Origin: an uncultured Acidobacteriota bacterium
Lineage (GTDB): Bacteria; Acidobacteriota; Terriglobia; UBA7540
Direction: 5' to 3'
Assembly (NCBI GenBank): GCA_937900045.1
Contig: CALCEB010000267.1
Location: 1 to 13,839 of the forward strand
DNA length: 13,839 nt
Shown one piece after another: positions 6,366 through 13,747 of the stretch (the first letter of the stretch is position 1; each line of letters begins with the position of its first letter). The notes below the pieces were generated by a model. It saw nothing but the letters and a program-made list of their open reading frames with translations, was not told the origin of the DNA and ran no database searches. The position numbers were made by a program, and so were the translations under genes.

Positions 6366-7418
6366 TTACTCAGAGGTAGTTTGCTCCCGCACATACTGGC
6401 TCCCGTGCCGTTCAATGTGAGCGAGCGTCAGCGCCTGCGGAACCAGGGCTGCGGTCAACCCCTCCCAGCCCGCAGGAACCGCATTCAACCTGATCGCCAG
6501 AAGCCCTGCTTCGCGCTGCGGCGGTTCGTGATCGGTCACCAGCGCCACCTTGCCGTTTCTCGCCAGGCAATCCTGCGCCAACCGGTCTCCGAATGCTCCA
6601 GTGTTTCCGAGCGCAAGAATCATGGCGAGATGTGTTGCGTCCACATCCAACAAAGGGCCGTGGCGGAACTCACCGGCTGAAAGCGCGCTGGCGCGGCGCA
6701 GAGTCATCTCGCGCAGGCACAGTGCACCGTAGAGTGCGCCGCCCAAAGCGGCGCCGCGGCCCAGAATCTCTATATTTACCGAGCCTCGGGCAAACTCTTC
6801 CATCACCTCGCGCTGCTCTAACACTATTTCCAACGAGCGGGAGAAAGCTTCGACGGCCTTTGCCGCTTCACTCTGCCAAGCCTGGCCCGCAATTTCAGAA
6901 GCAATGATGATGCAAGCCGCGGTGGAATTCGTATACGTCTTGGTGGCGTTGGCAAGTTCGATTCCGGCAAGGATGGGCAATCGAATTTCCGCTGCGCTCC
7001 AGCAGGGGCTTTGCGCATTGTTCGAAAGCAGCATCTTCCGCTGGCCGGAATCGAGCCGCGTCAAGCTCACCAACTCGGCGCTTTCCCCGGAAGTCGAGAT
7101 CAGAATCAAACCGCCAAGGCGAGACCAAGTCCCGGCGGCATAATGAAGAAATTCGCTCGATTCCACTGGAAATGAGGGCCAGCCGTTCACGCTGAGCAAC
7201 GTCGATCCGCCAATCGCCGCGCTATAGGATGCTCCCATGCCCGTCCAAACCACCGGCCATTTGCTTGCGATGGCGGAGACCAGTTTCCGGAGCTCTTCAC
7301 GGATTTCAGGGTTCGTCCCATAAGCCGAAACAAGCTCAGCCAACCTCTGGGGCTGCTCCAAAAATTCCCGGCTGTAATTTTCCACTGCGTCGCTGCTTGG
7401 CGCTCCCGCCACGGTCAT
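6366..7418 (-). CDS. Double-SIS sugar isomerase/deaminase-like protein
   Basis: This 350-residue protein has two SIS domains and resembles the isomerase half of GlmS and the FrlB/AgaS-type proteins that act on phosphorylated (amino)sugars. The first domain spans about residues 45-175 with WTGMGASYSAA (58-68), the phosphate-binding STSGESAE (109-116) and ATKTYTNSTAA (158-168), which parallels the KSYT region of GlmS. The second domain, about 205-345, contains SAGEFRHGP (247-255), parallel to GlmS GELKHGP. There is no glutaminase domain, so it is not a GlmS. A ribosome site AAAGGAAA precedes ATG 7418. It lies 30 bp after the GMC gene, hence probably cotranscribed, and is the last gene before the terminator. 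The substrate cannot be told from sequence; a cytoplasmic sugar or amino-sugar phosphate is likely. Confidence 0.87.
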   Translation of the reverse strand: MTVAGAPSSDAVENYSREFLEQPQRLAELVSAYGTNPEIREELRKLVSAIASKWPVVWTGMGASYSAAIGGSTLLSVNGWPSFPVESSEFLHYAAGTWSRLGGLILISTSGESAELVSLTRLDSGQRKMLLSNNAQSPCWSAAEIRLPILAGIELANATKTYTNSTAACIIIASEIAGQAWQSEAAKAVEAFSRSLEIVLEQREVMEEFARGSVNIEILGRGAALGGALYGALCLREMTLRRASALSAGEFRHGPLLDVDATHLAMILALGNTGAFGDRLAQDCLARNGKVALVTDHEPPQREAGLLAIRLNAVPAGWEGLTAALVPQALTLAHIERHGSQYVREQTTSE

Positions 7419-7448
7419 GAGTGTTTCCTTTTTTTCACGCGCCCATCC

Positions 7449-9107
7449 TCACGCCCTCTGCATCTGCTCGATCAGATATTCGCTGGCGCGAAGCGAAAAC
7501 GCCAGGATGGAAAGCGTCGTCGTCTTGTCGGTACAGTTCAGGAAAAGACTAGCGTCGGTGATGTAGAGATTGGGCACGTCGTGGGTCTGGCCAAAGCGGT
7601 TGGTCACAAATTTCTTGGGATCGTTCCCCATGCGGCAAGTGCCGGTTTCATGCAGGCTGTAACCGGGTGTATTCGGGTCCACGCCCGTGCCCCACACCTT
7701 ACCGCCCGAAGCCTCGACGACCCGCGAGCAAACTTCCTTCGCCTGCTCCCACATCAGCAACTCGTTTGGACCCCACTGAAAGTGAATGCGAGCCACCGGC
7801 ACGCCGTAGATGTCTTTTACCTGCGGATCGAGATCCACAAAATTGGTCTCGCTGCGCATGGAGGGAATCTGGCAGTAGAATGACACCGGCGTGGGATAGT
7901 AGCGCTTGATGGCGCGCTTGAATTCCGTCCCATAGCCTTCGATTTGGTGGTTGTACCACGGGAAGCTATCGCAGCCGCCGGTGGGATACACCGAATAGCC
8001 GCGAATGTATTTCTCTTCGCGGGGATCGTTCAAGTTCTGCCAGCGCGGCATCCACGCAATCTGGGCGTTCGAGATATTATCCGGGAAACTGGGTTGGCCG
8101 AGCAGTTGAGGGAGGTAGCCATAGGCCGTGGTGCCATAAAGATGGTCACAGAGGTTTCGTCCCACCTGGCCGCTGGAGTTGGCAATGCCGTCCGGCCAGT
8201 GCCTCGATTTTGAGTTGAGCATGATCTTCGCCGTCTCAACGCAAGAGGCGGCCAGTACCACAGTCTTCCCGTAAACTTCCTCTTCATGTTTCGTTTGGCG
8301 GTCAACGTAGGCCACGCCCTTTGCCCGGCCGTTTTCATCCACCAGGACTTGGCGCACGTAAGTATTCGTCCGCAGGTCAAGATTGCCGGTCTTCTCGGCA
8401 AGCGGCAAAAAGAACCAGGGGGTCGAAAAAAATGATCCGGTATCACAGCCCTCTGTACAATTGCCGCAATAATGGCATGGCGGATGGCCGGCGTGGGCCA
8501 CCGTGAGCTGCGCCTCGCGATCCGGAAGATAAGGAACACCACACTTCTCGCAGCCGGTTTGAAGAATATAGTCCAAACAGCGGAAGTTCATCGGCGGAAG
8601 ATAATCTCCGTCCGGGTTGCTGGGCCGATTTTGAACGGTGCTGGCCACGCCAATCATGCGCTCGGCGCGAGTGTAATAGGGAGCAATCTCTTCATAGCTG
8701 ACGGGCCAGTCCACGTCATAGCCGTCGCGGCTCGCGGCCTTGAAGTCGATGTCGCCCATGCGGGCGGCTGATCGTCCCCAGAAATTGGTTTTGCCGCCTA
8801 CGCCCCAACAGCGCGGCCACTCCCATTTTGATCCCGGAGCGACGGTGTAAGTGATCTCGTGCTCCCAAAGCCCTTGCGTGTATTCGTTCTCAATGTGGTA
8901 GTAGTGATCGCGCTTGCGAGGGTCGCCAAAACCCCGGTATTTCATATCAAAGGATTGCTTGTGGTCGCGGAAATCCTTGGCGGGATCAAACTGCCGGCCC
9001 GCATTCAGGCAGCAAACCTTCAGTCCCGCTTCACAAAGCGTCTTGATCGCCATGCCGCCGCCCGCTCCGCTTCCGACCACCACGACGTCGTAAACCTTCA
9101 TTGACAT
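7449..9107 (-). CDS. GMC-family FAD-dependent sugar/alcohol dehydrogenase, large subunit
   Basis: This is a 552-residue flavoprotein of the glucose-methanol-choline family, of the kind that pairs with a 'gluconate 2-dehydrogenase subunit 3' partner. The FAD-binding motif VVVVGSGAGGG is at residues 8-18, a second FAD-contact region WGVGGKTNFWG at 101-111, and the C-terminal GMC domain contains SLHETGTCRMG with the likely catalytic His486. Six cysteines lie in a tight patch: CEKC (186-189) and CHYCGNCTEGC (211-221). Related FAD glucose dehydrogenases carry a 3Fe-4S cluster in this area, so an Fe-S centre is plausible. There is no signal peptide; export would be by hitching on the Tat-signal subunit. 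The start is ATG 9107, supported by GGAGG at 9116-9112; the frame stays open a further 107 codons upstream but that part looks non-coding. The substrate is unknown; by analogy it could be a hexose, polyol or glycoside (C3 oxidation as in LacABC). Confidence 0.9.
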   Translation of the reverse strand: MSMKVYDVVVVGSGAGGGMAIKTLCEAGLKVCCLNAGRQFDPAKDFRDHKQSFDMKYRGFGDPRKRDHYYHIENEYTQGLWEHEITYTVAPGSKWEWPRCWGVGGKTNFWGRSAARMGDIDFKAASRDGYDVDWPVSYEEIAPYYTRAERMIGVASTVQNRPSNPDGDYLPPMNFRCLDYILQTGCEKCGVPYLPDREAQLTVAHAGHPPCHYCGNCTEGCDTGSFFSTPWFFLPLAEKTGNLDLRTNTYVRQVLVDENGRAKGVAYVDRQTKHEEEVYGKTVVLAASCVETAKIMLNSKSRHWPDGIANSSGQVGRNLCDHLYGTTAYGYLPQLLGQPSFPDNISNAQIAWMPRWQNLNDPREEKYIRGYSVYPTGGCDSFPWYNHQIEGYGTEFKRAIKRYYPTPVSFYCQIPSMRSETNFVDLDPQVKDIYGVPVARIHFQWGPNELLMWEQAKEVCSRVVEASGGKVWGTGVDPNTPGYSLHETGTCRMGNDPKKFVTNRFGQTHDVPNLYITDASLFLNCTDKTTTLSILAFSLRASEYLIEQMQRA

Positions 9108-9437
9108 TCGACCTCCAAATGTGACCCTGACCCAGGTTGTTCGCGAACTTTCGTTCGACAAGCTTCGGGTTTTGCCGCTGGGACTTTTACCCTGCTCGGA
9201 AAATTTCGGAGCGGACCCCTTATCCGGCTCTCCCGCTCTACAGGATCGCCACCACCTCCCCCAAGCCGGCCAGAGGGGGAACCGCAAAGCGGTGGTTGAG
9301 GAGCCATTTTCATGCTTTGTGGGTGTCGCCGAGCGGCACGAGCGACTGGCCTGGCTAACTCCGGCCAGGGGTGCCACGACAAGCGCCCCCCTCATTGTGT
9401 CTTCATCCGCCCCCGGTCTGTAGCCCAACGACGCCGA
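9108..9437. other. Non-coding gap within the dehydrogenase cluster
   Basis: These 330 bases separate the HEAT-repeat gene from the GMC gene. All frames, including the upstream extension of the GMC frame, look like random translation. The only structure I see is a hairpin ACCGC-AAA-GCGGT (9281-9293) next to CCCCC/GGGGG inverted runs (9257-9261 and 9275-9279), plus a near-palindrome GCTCGGAAAATTTCGGAGC around 9196-9214. No clear promoter for the GMC gene is visible, but the gap is long enough to hold one. Confidence 0.5.
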
Positions 9438-10649
9438 TTATTGGAGCGGGGCGGGCTCAGCGCATTGGTTGATCGTGTAGATCGCCGCCGATGCAGCGTT
9501 CAAGCTCCACCAGTTCATCCACTCCTGATACGCCCGCGTGGCAGTCGCTTCGCTGGAAGGCAAGTCCTTCAATTTTCGGTGTGTCAGGGTAGCGAGCGCG
9601 CCCGAGGCCGCCCGGCGCACCTCGGGGTTTGGGTCGCGGAGCAAAGGGATCAGAAGCTGAACCGCGTCCCGGCTGCCACTGTTTCCCAAAGCATAAGCGG
9701 CTTCGAACCGCGTGGAATAATCCTGACTGCTGAGGAAGCTGCGTGCCAAGGGGATGACCTTTCGCCCACAGAGATACCCGGCCGCTCGCAGAGCAATAAA
9801 CCGCGAGTACTCCCGGCTATGTTGGGCAATGTCAAGCATGAGGGGGCAATATGCCGGATCGCCGAGCCTTCCTAACGTCTGAATCGCCTGTTGCCGCGTA
9901 CCTTCAGGGTTTTCCGGCCCTGAAAGCTCGGCAAGCTTGGCCTCAGCACGCGGCGTTGCCAGACGCTCGAGCCCTTGGATCGCAGTTCCCACGGTGTTGG
10001 GATCATCCGCCAGTTGCAGAATTGTATTCTCCAGGAAGCGCGGAGGGTTTTGCAAGATCGCATTTAGGGCAAGCCAGCTCGCTCTCGTTCCGGACGGATG
10101 AAGGTCGCGCAGCAGCGGCTGGTAGGCGGCCATAAGACTCTTTTCGTCACCTTCGACCAAAGTGACCTCGAAATTAGAAACTACCTCCTTCGAAGCGACT
10201 GGCTTGAAACCCGTCTCGCCCTCGAAGACGTCTACCTTGTACCGCCCTTGAACGGGGTAGCTCCCCGGGCGGTCCAGCCGGAAGTTACCGTCCAACAAGT
10301 AGCGGAGGCGGAAGTGCCCTCCGGGAAGAATTTCTGAAGGGTTACTTGCGCAGTCCCCACCCCAGCCTGCCGCTTCGCACCCAAATAAGCTTACCTCACC
10401 TCGGGGCTTTGGAGCCGTGGGAGCCTCAAACCGCGCGTCCAACCATTCGCAACCCACGTCGACAAATGCCGGCAAGGGCCCTTCATTGGCCAAGTCCAGG
10501 ACTACGAAAACTGGTTCGCCGGCGAGATAGGTTTGCTTTTCCGGATAGATTCGGCCTTTGACGTTCTGCCCTTGAGCTCGACACGCAATCGGCAAAAACA
10601 AAGAAGCGAATAAGAACGGCGAAATGCCTATCGTCCTATGAAACCTCAT
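9438..10649 (-). CDS. Secreted protein with N-terminal beta domain and HEAT repeats
   Basis: From ATG 10649 this is a 403-residue protein with a signal peptide (MRFHRTIGISPFLFASLFLP, then IACRA before QG, probable cleavage near residue 26). The alanine-cysteine is not a proper lipobox. Residues about 28-165 look like a beta-sandwich (KGRIYPEKQTYLAGEPVFVV, LDLANEG), with three cysteines that could bridge (Cys67, Cys91, Cys100). Residues about 185-360 are HEAT/PBS-lyase-like helical repeats: NTVGTAIQGLERL, TRQQAIQTLGRLGDPAYCPL, SRFIALRAAGYL, STRFEAAYALGNSGSRDAVQ and PEVRRAASGALATL. A Trp-rich tail EWMNWW follows. HEAT repeats in bacteria usually mediate protein binding. An upstream ATG (10694) is possible but would spoil the signal peptide. 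It lies between the two dehydrogenase genes; its function is unknown, perhaps a periplasmic assembly or docking partner. Confidence 0.85.
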   Translation of the reverse strand: MRFHRTIGISPFLFASLFLPIACRAQGQNVKGRIYPEKQTYLAGEPVFVVLDLANEGPLPAFVDVGCEWLDARFEAPTAPKPRGEVSLFGCEAAGWGGDCASNPSEILPGGHFRLRYLLDGNFRLDRPGSYPVQGRYKVDVFEGETGFKPVASKEVVSNFEVTLVEGDEKSLMAAYQPLLRDLHPSGTRASWLALNAILQNPPRFLENTILQLADDPNTVGTAIQGLERLATPRAEAKLAELSGPENPEGTRQQAIQTLGRLGDPAYCPLMLDIAQHSREYSRFIALRAAGYLCGRKVIPLARSFLSSQDYSTRFEAAYALGNSGSRDAVQLLIPLLRDPNPEVRRAASGALATLTHRKLKDLPSSEATATRAYQEWMNWWSLNAASAAIYTINQCAEPAPLQ

Positions 10650-10747
10650 AACCCCATAGACACCGCGAATGGCGAATCGGTCTGCGCCGCACATCCGGTA
10701 GCGATGGAGCCGGCAAGTTACTGAGCGCCATTTCTCGGCGTGGCTCG

Positions 10748-11362
10748 CTACAGCTTTGCCGACGGCAAGTGCACGTGGCCGGGATCACCCGGATGCGGGC
10801 AACGGGGTGTTTGCGAATAGAAGACCTGGAGCCCGGGGTAATCCAGATCTTGAAGCCCCAGCTTCGAAGTGTAGAAACCCATCACCGTATATTCCCGCAT
10901 GAGTTTGAAGAAATCTCGGCCCTCTTCTTCTCCCGGCCTGTACTTCTGCTGGTAGGCAAGGCCATCCAGGATGTCCTTTTGAGCGGCTTCATTTACTTCG
11001 AGAAACGGTTTCCGGTGGGTGGCGCCGGAGCGGGCATCCAGCCAAGTCAGTCCGTAGCGGAAGCGATATTGGATTGACGGGTCGCTCCACACCATGAAGT
11101 CGATAAACTCGCTGACCCCGGCATCCGTGGCGCCGGGGCCACCATCACCGGGAATTATCAGGTCTGCCAGCCGTTCAACGGTCGCATATTCGTGGGCGGT
11201 GAAGAATTGCGGCGTGTAGTGAGTGACTGGGGATCGAGTTTCTTCGCCCGCCGGGTGTCCACAGGCAAACGCCCAGCGGTGGAATCCAGGAAATTGACTC
11301 GCCGCGGCGGAAATCGCCAGAACCCTCAGCACCTCGCGCCGTTCTAAGCTCTGTCCCGCCAT
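10748..11362 (-). CDS. Gluconate 2-dehydrogenase subunit 3-like small subunit with Tat signal
   Basis: This is a 204-residue small (gamma) subunit of a membrane-associated FAD sugar dehydrogenase. The N-terminus has a twin-arginine signal: SLERREVLRVLAISAAASQF with Arg8-Arg9 and a modest hydrophobic stretch, after which comes the subunit 3 domain: FFTAHEYATVERLADLIIPG (53-72), ATDAGVSEFIDFMV (78-91), and a late FYTSKLGLQDLDYPG (163-177). In the family this subunit carries the folded flavoprotein through the Tat pathway and stabilises it. The start has an excellent ribosome site (AGGAGGG, 11377-11371). It is the first gene after the promoter at 11490-11463. Its partner is presumably the GMC protein at 7449-9107, separated by the HEAT-repeat gene, whereas such pairs are normally adjacent. 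No cytochrome c subunit is encoded in this window. Confidence 0.9.
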   Translation of the reverse strand: MAGQSLERREVLRVLAISAAASQFPGFHRWAFACGHPAGEETRSPVTHYTPQFFTAHEYATVERLADLIIPGDGGPGATDAGVSEFIDFMVWSDPSIQYRFRYGLTWLDARSGATHRKPFLEVNEAAQKDILDGLAYQQKYRPGEEEGRDFFKLMREYTVMGFYTSKLGLQDLDYPGLQVFYSQTPRCPHPGDPGHVHLPSAKL

Positions 11363-11462
11363 GACGCTTCCCTCCTGCCTCGAGTTGAGGCCGGGCCCAC
11401 AATCCCGGCAGACTCGCCCGCCGGATTAATCCGTAACATCCCAAAACAAATCCAGGCTGCAC

Positions 11463-11490
11463 ATTATAGCGGCAGTTTAAACAGTATCAG
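11463..11490 (-). promoter_or_regulatory. Promoter of the dehydrogenase gene cluster
   Basis: On the - strand, CTGATA (11490-11485; 4 of 6 matches to the -35 consensus) is followed after 16 bases by a perfect -10 box TATAAT (11468-11463). The expected start of transcription is near 11456, giving a leader of about 95 bases before ATG 11362. The spacer contains the 8-bp palindrome GTTTAAAC (11475-11482), which could be a repressor site. Confidence 0.6.
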
Positions 11491-11500
11491 AAAATTCCAG

Positions 11501-11652
11501 TAGTGGGTCAGTCTGCTGTAGTGGCGCTCGGAGCTTGCCCTGACCGCGAGCGCCGGAGACAGTGGACAAATTGGCGCTCTATGAGCGCCAGCAACCGCTG
11601 ACGATTCAAGTTCGGCGGGTCACAGACCCCGCTACAGCATAGTGAGCCACCA
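11501..11652. repeat. 152-bp intergenic element with imperfect terminal inverted repeats
   Basis: The left end (11501-11526) and the inverted right end (11627-11652) match at 20 of 26 positions and share the core TGCTGTAG. Inside are a stem GGCGCTCG/CGAGCGCC (11523-11530 and 11547-11554), a perfect hairpin TGGCGCTC-TAT-GAGCGCCA (11572-11590) and GGGTC-ACA-GACCC (11617-11629). The left end matches 5768-5793 at 23 of 26 bases. It has no coding capacity, so it is MITE-like or REP-like. I see no convincing target-site duplication. Confidence 0.65.
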
Positions 11653-11708
11653 CCTCGGCGCTACAAAAGTTGCGCAAACACCGCTTCTGCCGATATCCTT
11701 GTCAATCG

Positions 11709-12092
11709 ATGGCATCTCCCTGCAGAAAATGTGGAGCGACAAAGACGGAGCCGGTCCGGCGCGACTGGGCTTACCATTTGGTGGAGGCGCTCGGCTATCG
11801 CCTTCGGGCGTGTTCCAATTGCCGCCGCCTGCGCATCGTGCCCAAAAGTGTATTCGCCCCCAATGAGAAGGGCGCAGGTTACCCGGCGGGCAACGCTCCG
11901 GGGCAGGATGGCAAGCTCATAGGGGTCCAAGTCCATGTTGACTTTGATCCGGACGGCTTCAGCGGCTGCCCACGCTGCGGGGCGAAGCAATTTGAAAGAA
12001 CGCACCGCACGTGGCTGGAACGTAAGCTGAAACGGCCTTTCATGGCGCGATGCGTGGCCTGCTCGCGGCGGTTTCCTTTTCCCCGGGTTTGA
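11709..12092 (+). CDS. Double zinc-ribbon protein of unknown function
   Basis: This is a 127-residue protein from ATG 11709. It has two zinc-ribbon modules that align to each other: the first has Cys5, Cys8, Cys35, Cys38 and the second Cys87, Cys90, Cys115, Cys118. Both follow the pattern CxxCGAxxxExxxRxW before the second cysteine pair and end in CxxCxRR or CxxCSRR, which points to an internal duplication. The linker (about 44-84) is Gly/Pro-rich and then acidic. It has no signal peptide or membrane segment. There is no ribosome site before ATG 11709; a weak promoter (TTGCGC 11670-11675, TATCCT 11694-11699) would start transcription almost at the ATG, so translation may be leaderless. TTG 11670 is an alternative start adding 13 residues. 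A role in binding nucleic acid or protein is possible, but I do not recognise a function. murJ follows 73 bp downstream. Confidence 0.75.
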   Translation: MASPCRKCGATKTEPVRRDWAYHLVEALGYRLRACSNCRRLRIVPKSVFAPNEKGAGYPAGNAPGQDGKLIGVQVHVDFDPDGFSGCPRCGAKQFERTHRTWLERKLKRPFMARCVACSRRFPFPRV

Positions 12093-12165
12093 GAGCAGCT
12101 TGTACCCGGCCAGCGCCCGGTTTATCCGTATACAGATTGAATTGCACTCAAGGCCGCCACCCATC

Positions 12166-13737
12166 ATGACGTCCACGCCCCACACTTCGTTGACTCGCCG
12201 TATCATTCAATCCGCCGGAATCGTGATGGCCAGCGTTTTGCTAAGCCGGATTCTGGGTTTCGTCCGAGAATGGACCGTGGCGCATGAATTCGGCTCGAAC
12301 GCCGCGACAGACGCTTATTACGCGGCTTTCACACTGCCGGATTTCCTGAATTACCTGGTAGCCGGCGCTTTCCTGAGTCTCACCTTCATCCCCGTCCTCA
12401 CCCGCTGCATCGCGGAGAATCGCGAAGAAGATGGGTGGCGAGTATTCTCCACCGTCACCACGTTCATGGGTCTGGCCTTGGCCGGGCTGGTGATCGTCGG
12501 GGAGATCTTTGCGCCGCAGCTTGCCACAGCCATTGCCCCCGGCTTTCACGCTTCCGAAAAAGAGCACGTCGTCTTCCTCACCCGTCTCATGTTGCCGGCG
12601 CAGCTTTTCTTCTATGAGGGTGGCATCCTGAGCGCCGTTCAATACGCCAAGGGCCAGTTTGTGGTGCCTTCGCTGGCCCCCTTGATTTACAACACCGCGA
12701 TCATCCTGGGAGGGGTGCTGCTCGCGGCGCGGATGGGCATCACCGGGTTTGCGGTCGGGGTGCTTGCCGGATCGCTCACCGGAAATTTTCTGTTGCAGAT
12801 TTATGGAGCCCGCCGCGCCGGGGCGCGGTATTTGCCGAATCTGCACATCCTCCACCCGGATTTCCGCTTCTTCGTCAAGCTCACCATTCCCATCATGCTG
12901 GCGTTCTCCATTGTTTTTACGGATGACTGGATCATCCGCTTTTTTGGTTCCTACCTCATGCCCGCTTCCATCACCTGGTTGACTTATGCCAAGAACCTGA
13001 TGCGCGTGCCGCTGGGGGTGGTGGGACAGGCCGTGGGGGTTGCCGCCTTCCCGTTTCTTGCCCAGCTTTATTCGGAAAAACGCTTTGAGGAGCTCAACCG
13101 CACCCTCAACTCCACGCTCAAGGGAATCATGCTGGTCCTGCTGCCTATTTCCGCGCTGACCATCGCGGAGAGTCGCCCCTTGGTTTACATGGTCTTCTCC
13201 CACACGCGACTGCGCCCGCCGGACCTGGACGCTACGTCGGCCACTCTCCAGTTGTTTTCCTTGAGTATGTTCGCCTGGGGCGTACAGAATATTTTGGCGC
13301 GAGGCTTCTATGCCGCGCGCGACACGCTGACGCCTGCCGTCAGCGGCACGATCATGACGGTCCTCAACTTGCCCTTGTACTGGTTCCTCTCGCGGCACAT
13401 GGAATACCTGGGCCTCGCGCTCGCCAGCTCCATCGGCGTCATCGCTTACACCAGCGTGCTCTTTGTGCTTTTGAACCGCCGCATTCACAATGCCGAATCC
13501 AGCGCGCTCCTCGTCTTTCTCGCCAAAATGGGCGCCGCCTCGGCCCTCGGCGCCCTCGCCTGCCACGAAGCCGCCCGGCTGCTTGAGGCCCACATCGCTT
13601 GGCAGAGCGCGCATGGCGCATTGCTGGTCTTGATGGTGGCCAGCGCTGTGGGATTGGTCCTGACCGGCCTCGGGGCCAAGGTGCTGGGCGTACGCGAGTT
13701 GAGTACTTACCTCCGCAGGTTTGTTCCCTGGCTTTAG
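12166..13737 (+). CDS. murJ: Lipid II flippase MurJ (MviN)
   Basis: MurJ flips the peptidoglycan precursor lipid II across the inner membrane. The 523-residue protein has the family length and about 13-14 hydrophobic segments. The N-terminal signature VLLSRILGFVREWTVAHEFG holds the two arginines that match the E. coli Arg18/Arg24 pair, and ATDAYYAAFTLPDF holds the aspartate matching Asp39. The LPxLLRR segment of E. coli reads LPDFLNYLVAGAF here, so the residue matching Arg52 is not Arg, a variant I believe also occurs in other phyla. The C-terminal half has GVVGQAVGVAAFPFLAQ and RGFYAARDTLTP, both typical of the family. ATG 12166 is preferred over the longer frame from 12100, whose first 22 residues are unlike MurJ; the ribosome site is weak. 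It may be cotranscribed with the zinc-ribbon gene. Confidence 0.94.
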   Translation: MTSTPHTSLTRRIIQSAGIVMASVLLSRILGFVREWTVAHEFGSNAATDAYYAAFTLPDFLNYLVAGAFLSLTFIPVLTRCIAENREEDGWRVFSTVTTFMGLALAGLVIVGEIFAPQLATAIAPGFHASEKEHVVFLTRLMLPAQLFFYEGGILSAVQYAKGQFVVPSLAPLIYNTAIILGGVLLAARMGITGFAVGVLAGSLTGNFLLQIYGARRAGARYLPNLHILHPDFRFFVKLTIPIMLAFSIVFTDDWIIRFFGSYLMPASITWLTYAKNLMRVPLGVVGQAVGVAAFPFLAQLYSEKRFEELNRTLNSTLKGIMLVLLPISALTIAESRPLVYMVFSHTRLRPPDLDATSATLQLFSLSMFAWGVQNILARGFYAARDTLTPAVSGTIMTVLNLPLYWFLSRHMEYLGLALASSIGVIAYTSVLFVLLNRRIHNAESSALLVFLAKMGAASALGALACHEAARLLEAHIAWQSAHGALLVLMVASAVGLVLTGLGAKVLGVRELSTYLRRFVPWL

Positions 13738-13747
13738 CCTGGATAAT

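Noticed and set aside
8030..8542. 170-codon open frame on the - strand inside the GMC gene
   Set aside because: It is an alternative frame of the GMC gene with no independent start signal or domain.
9108..9428. 107-codon N-terminal extension of the GMC frame
   Set aside because: The translation is Arg/Ser-rich and unlike any GMC protein, and a GGAGG site sits directly before ATG 9107, which begins the FAD motif region.
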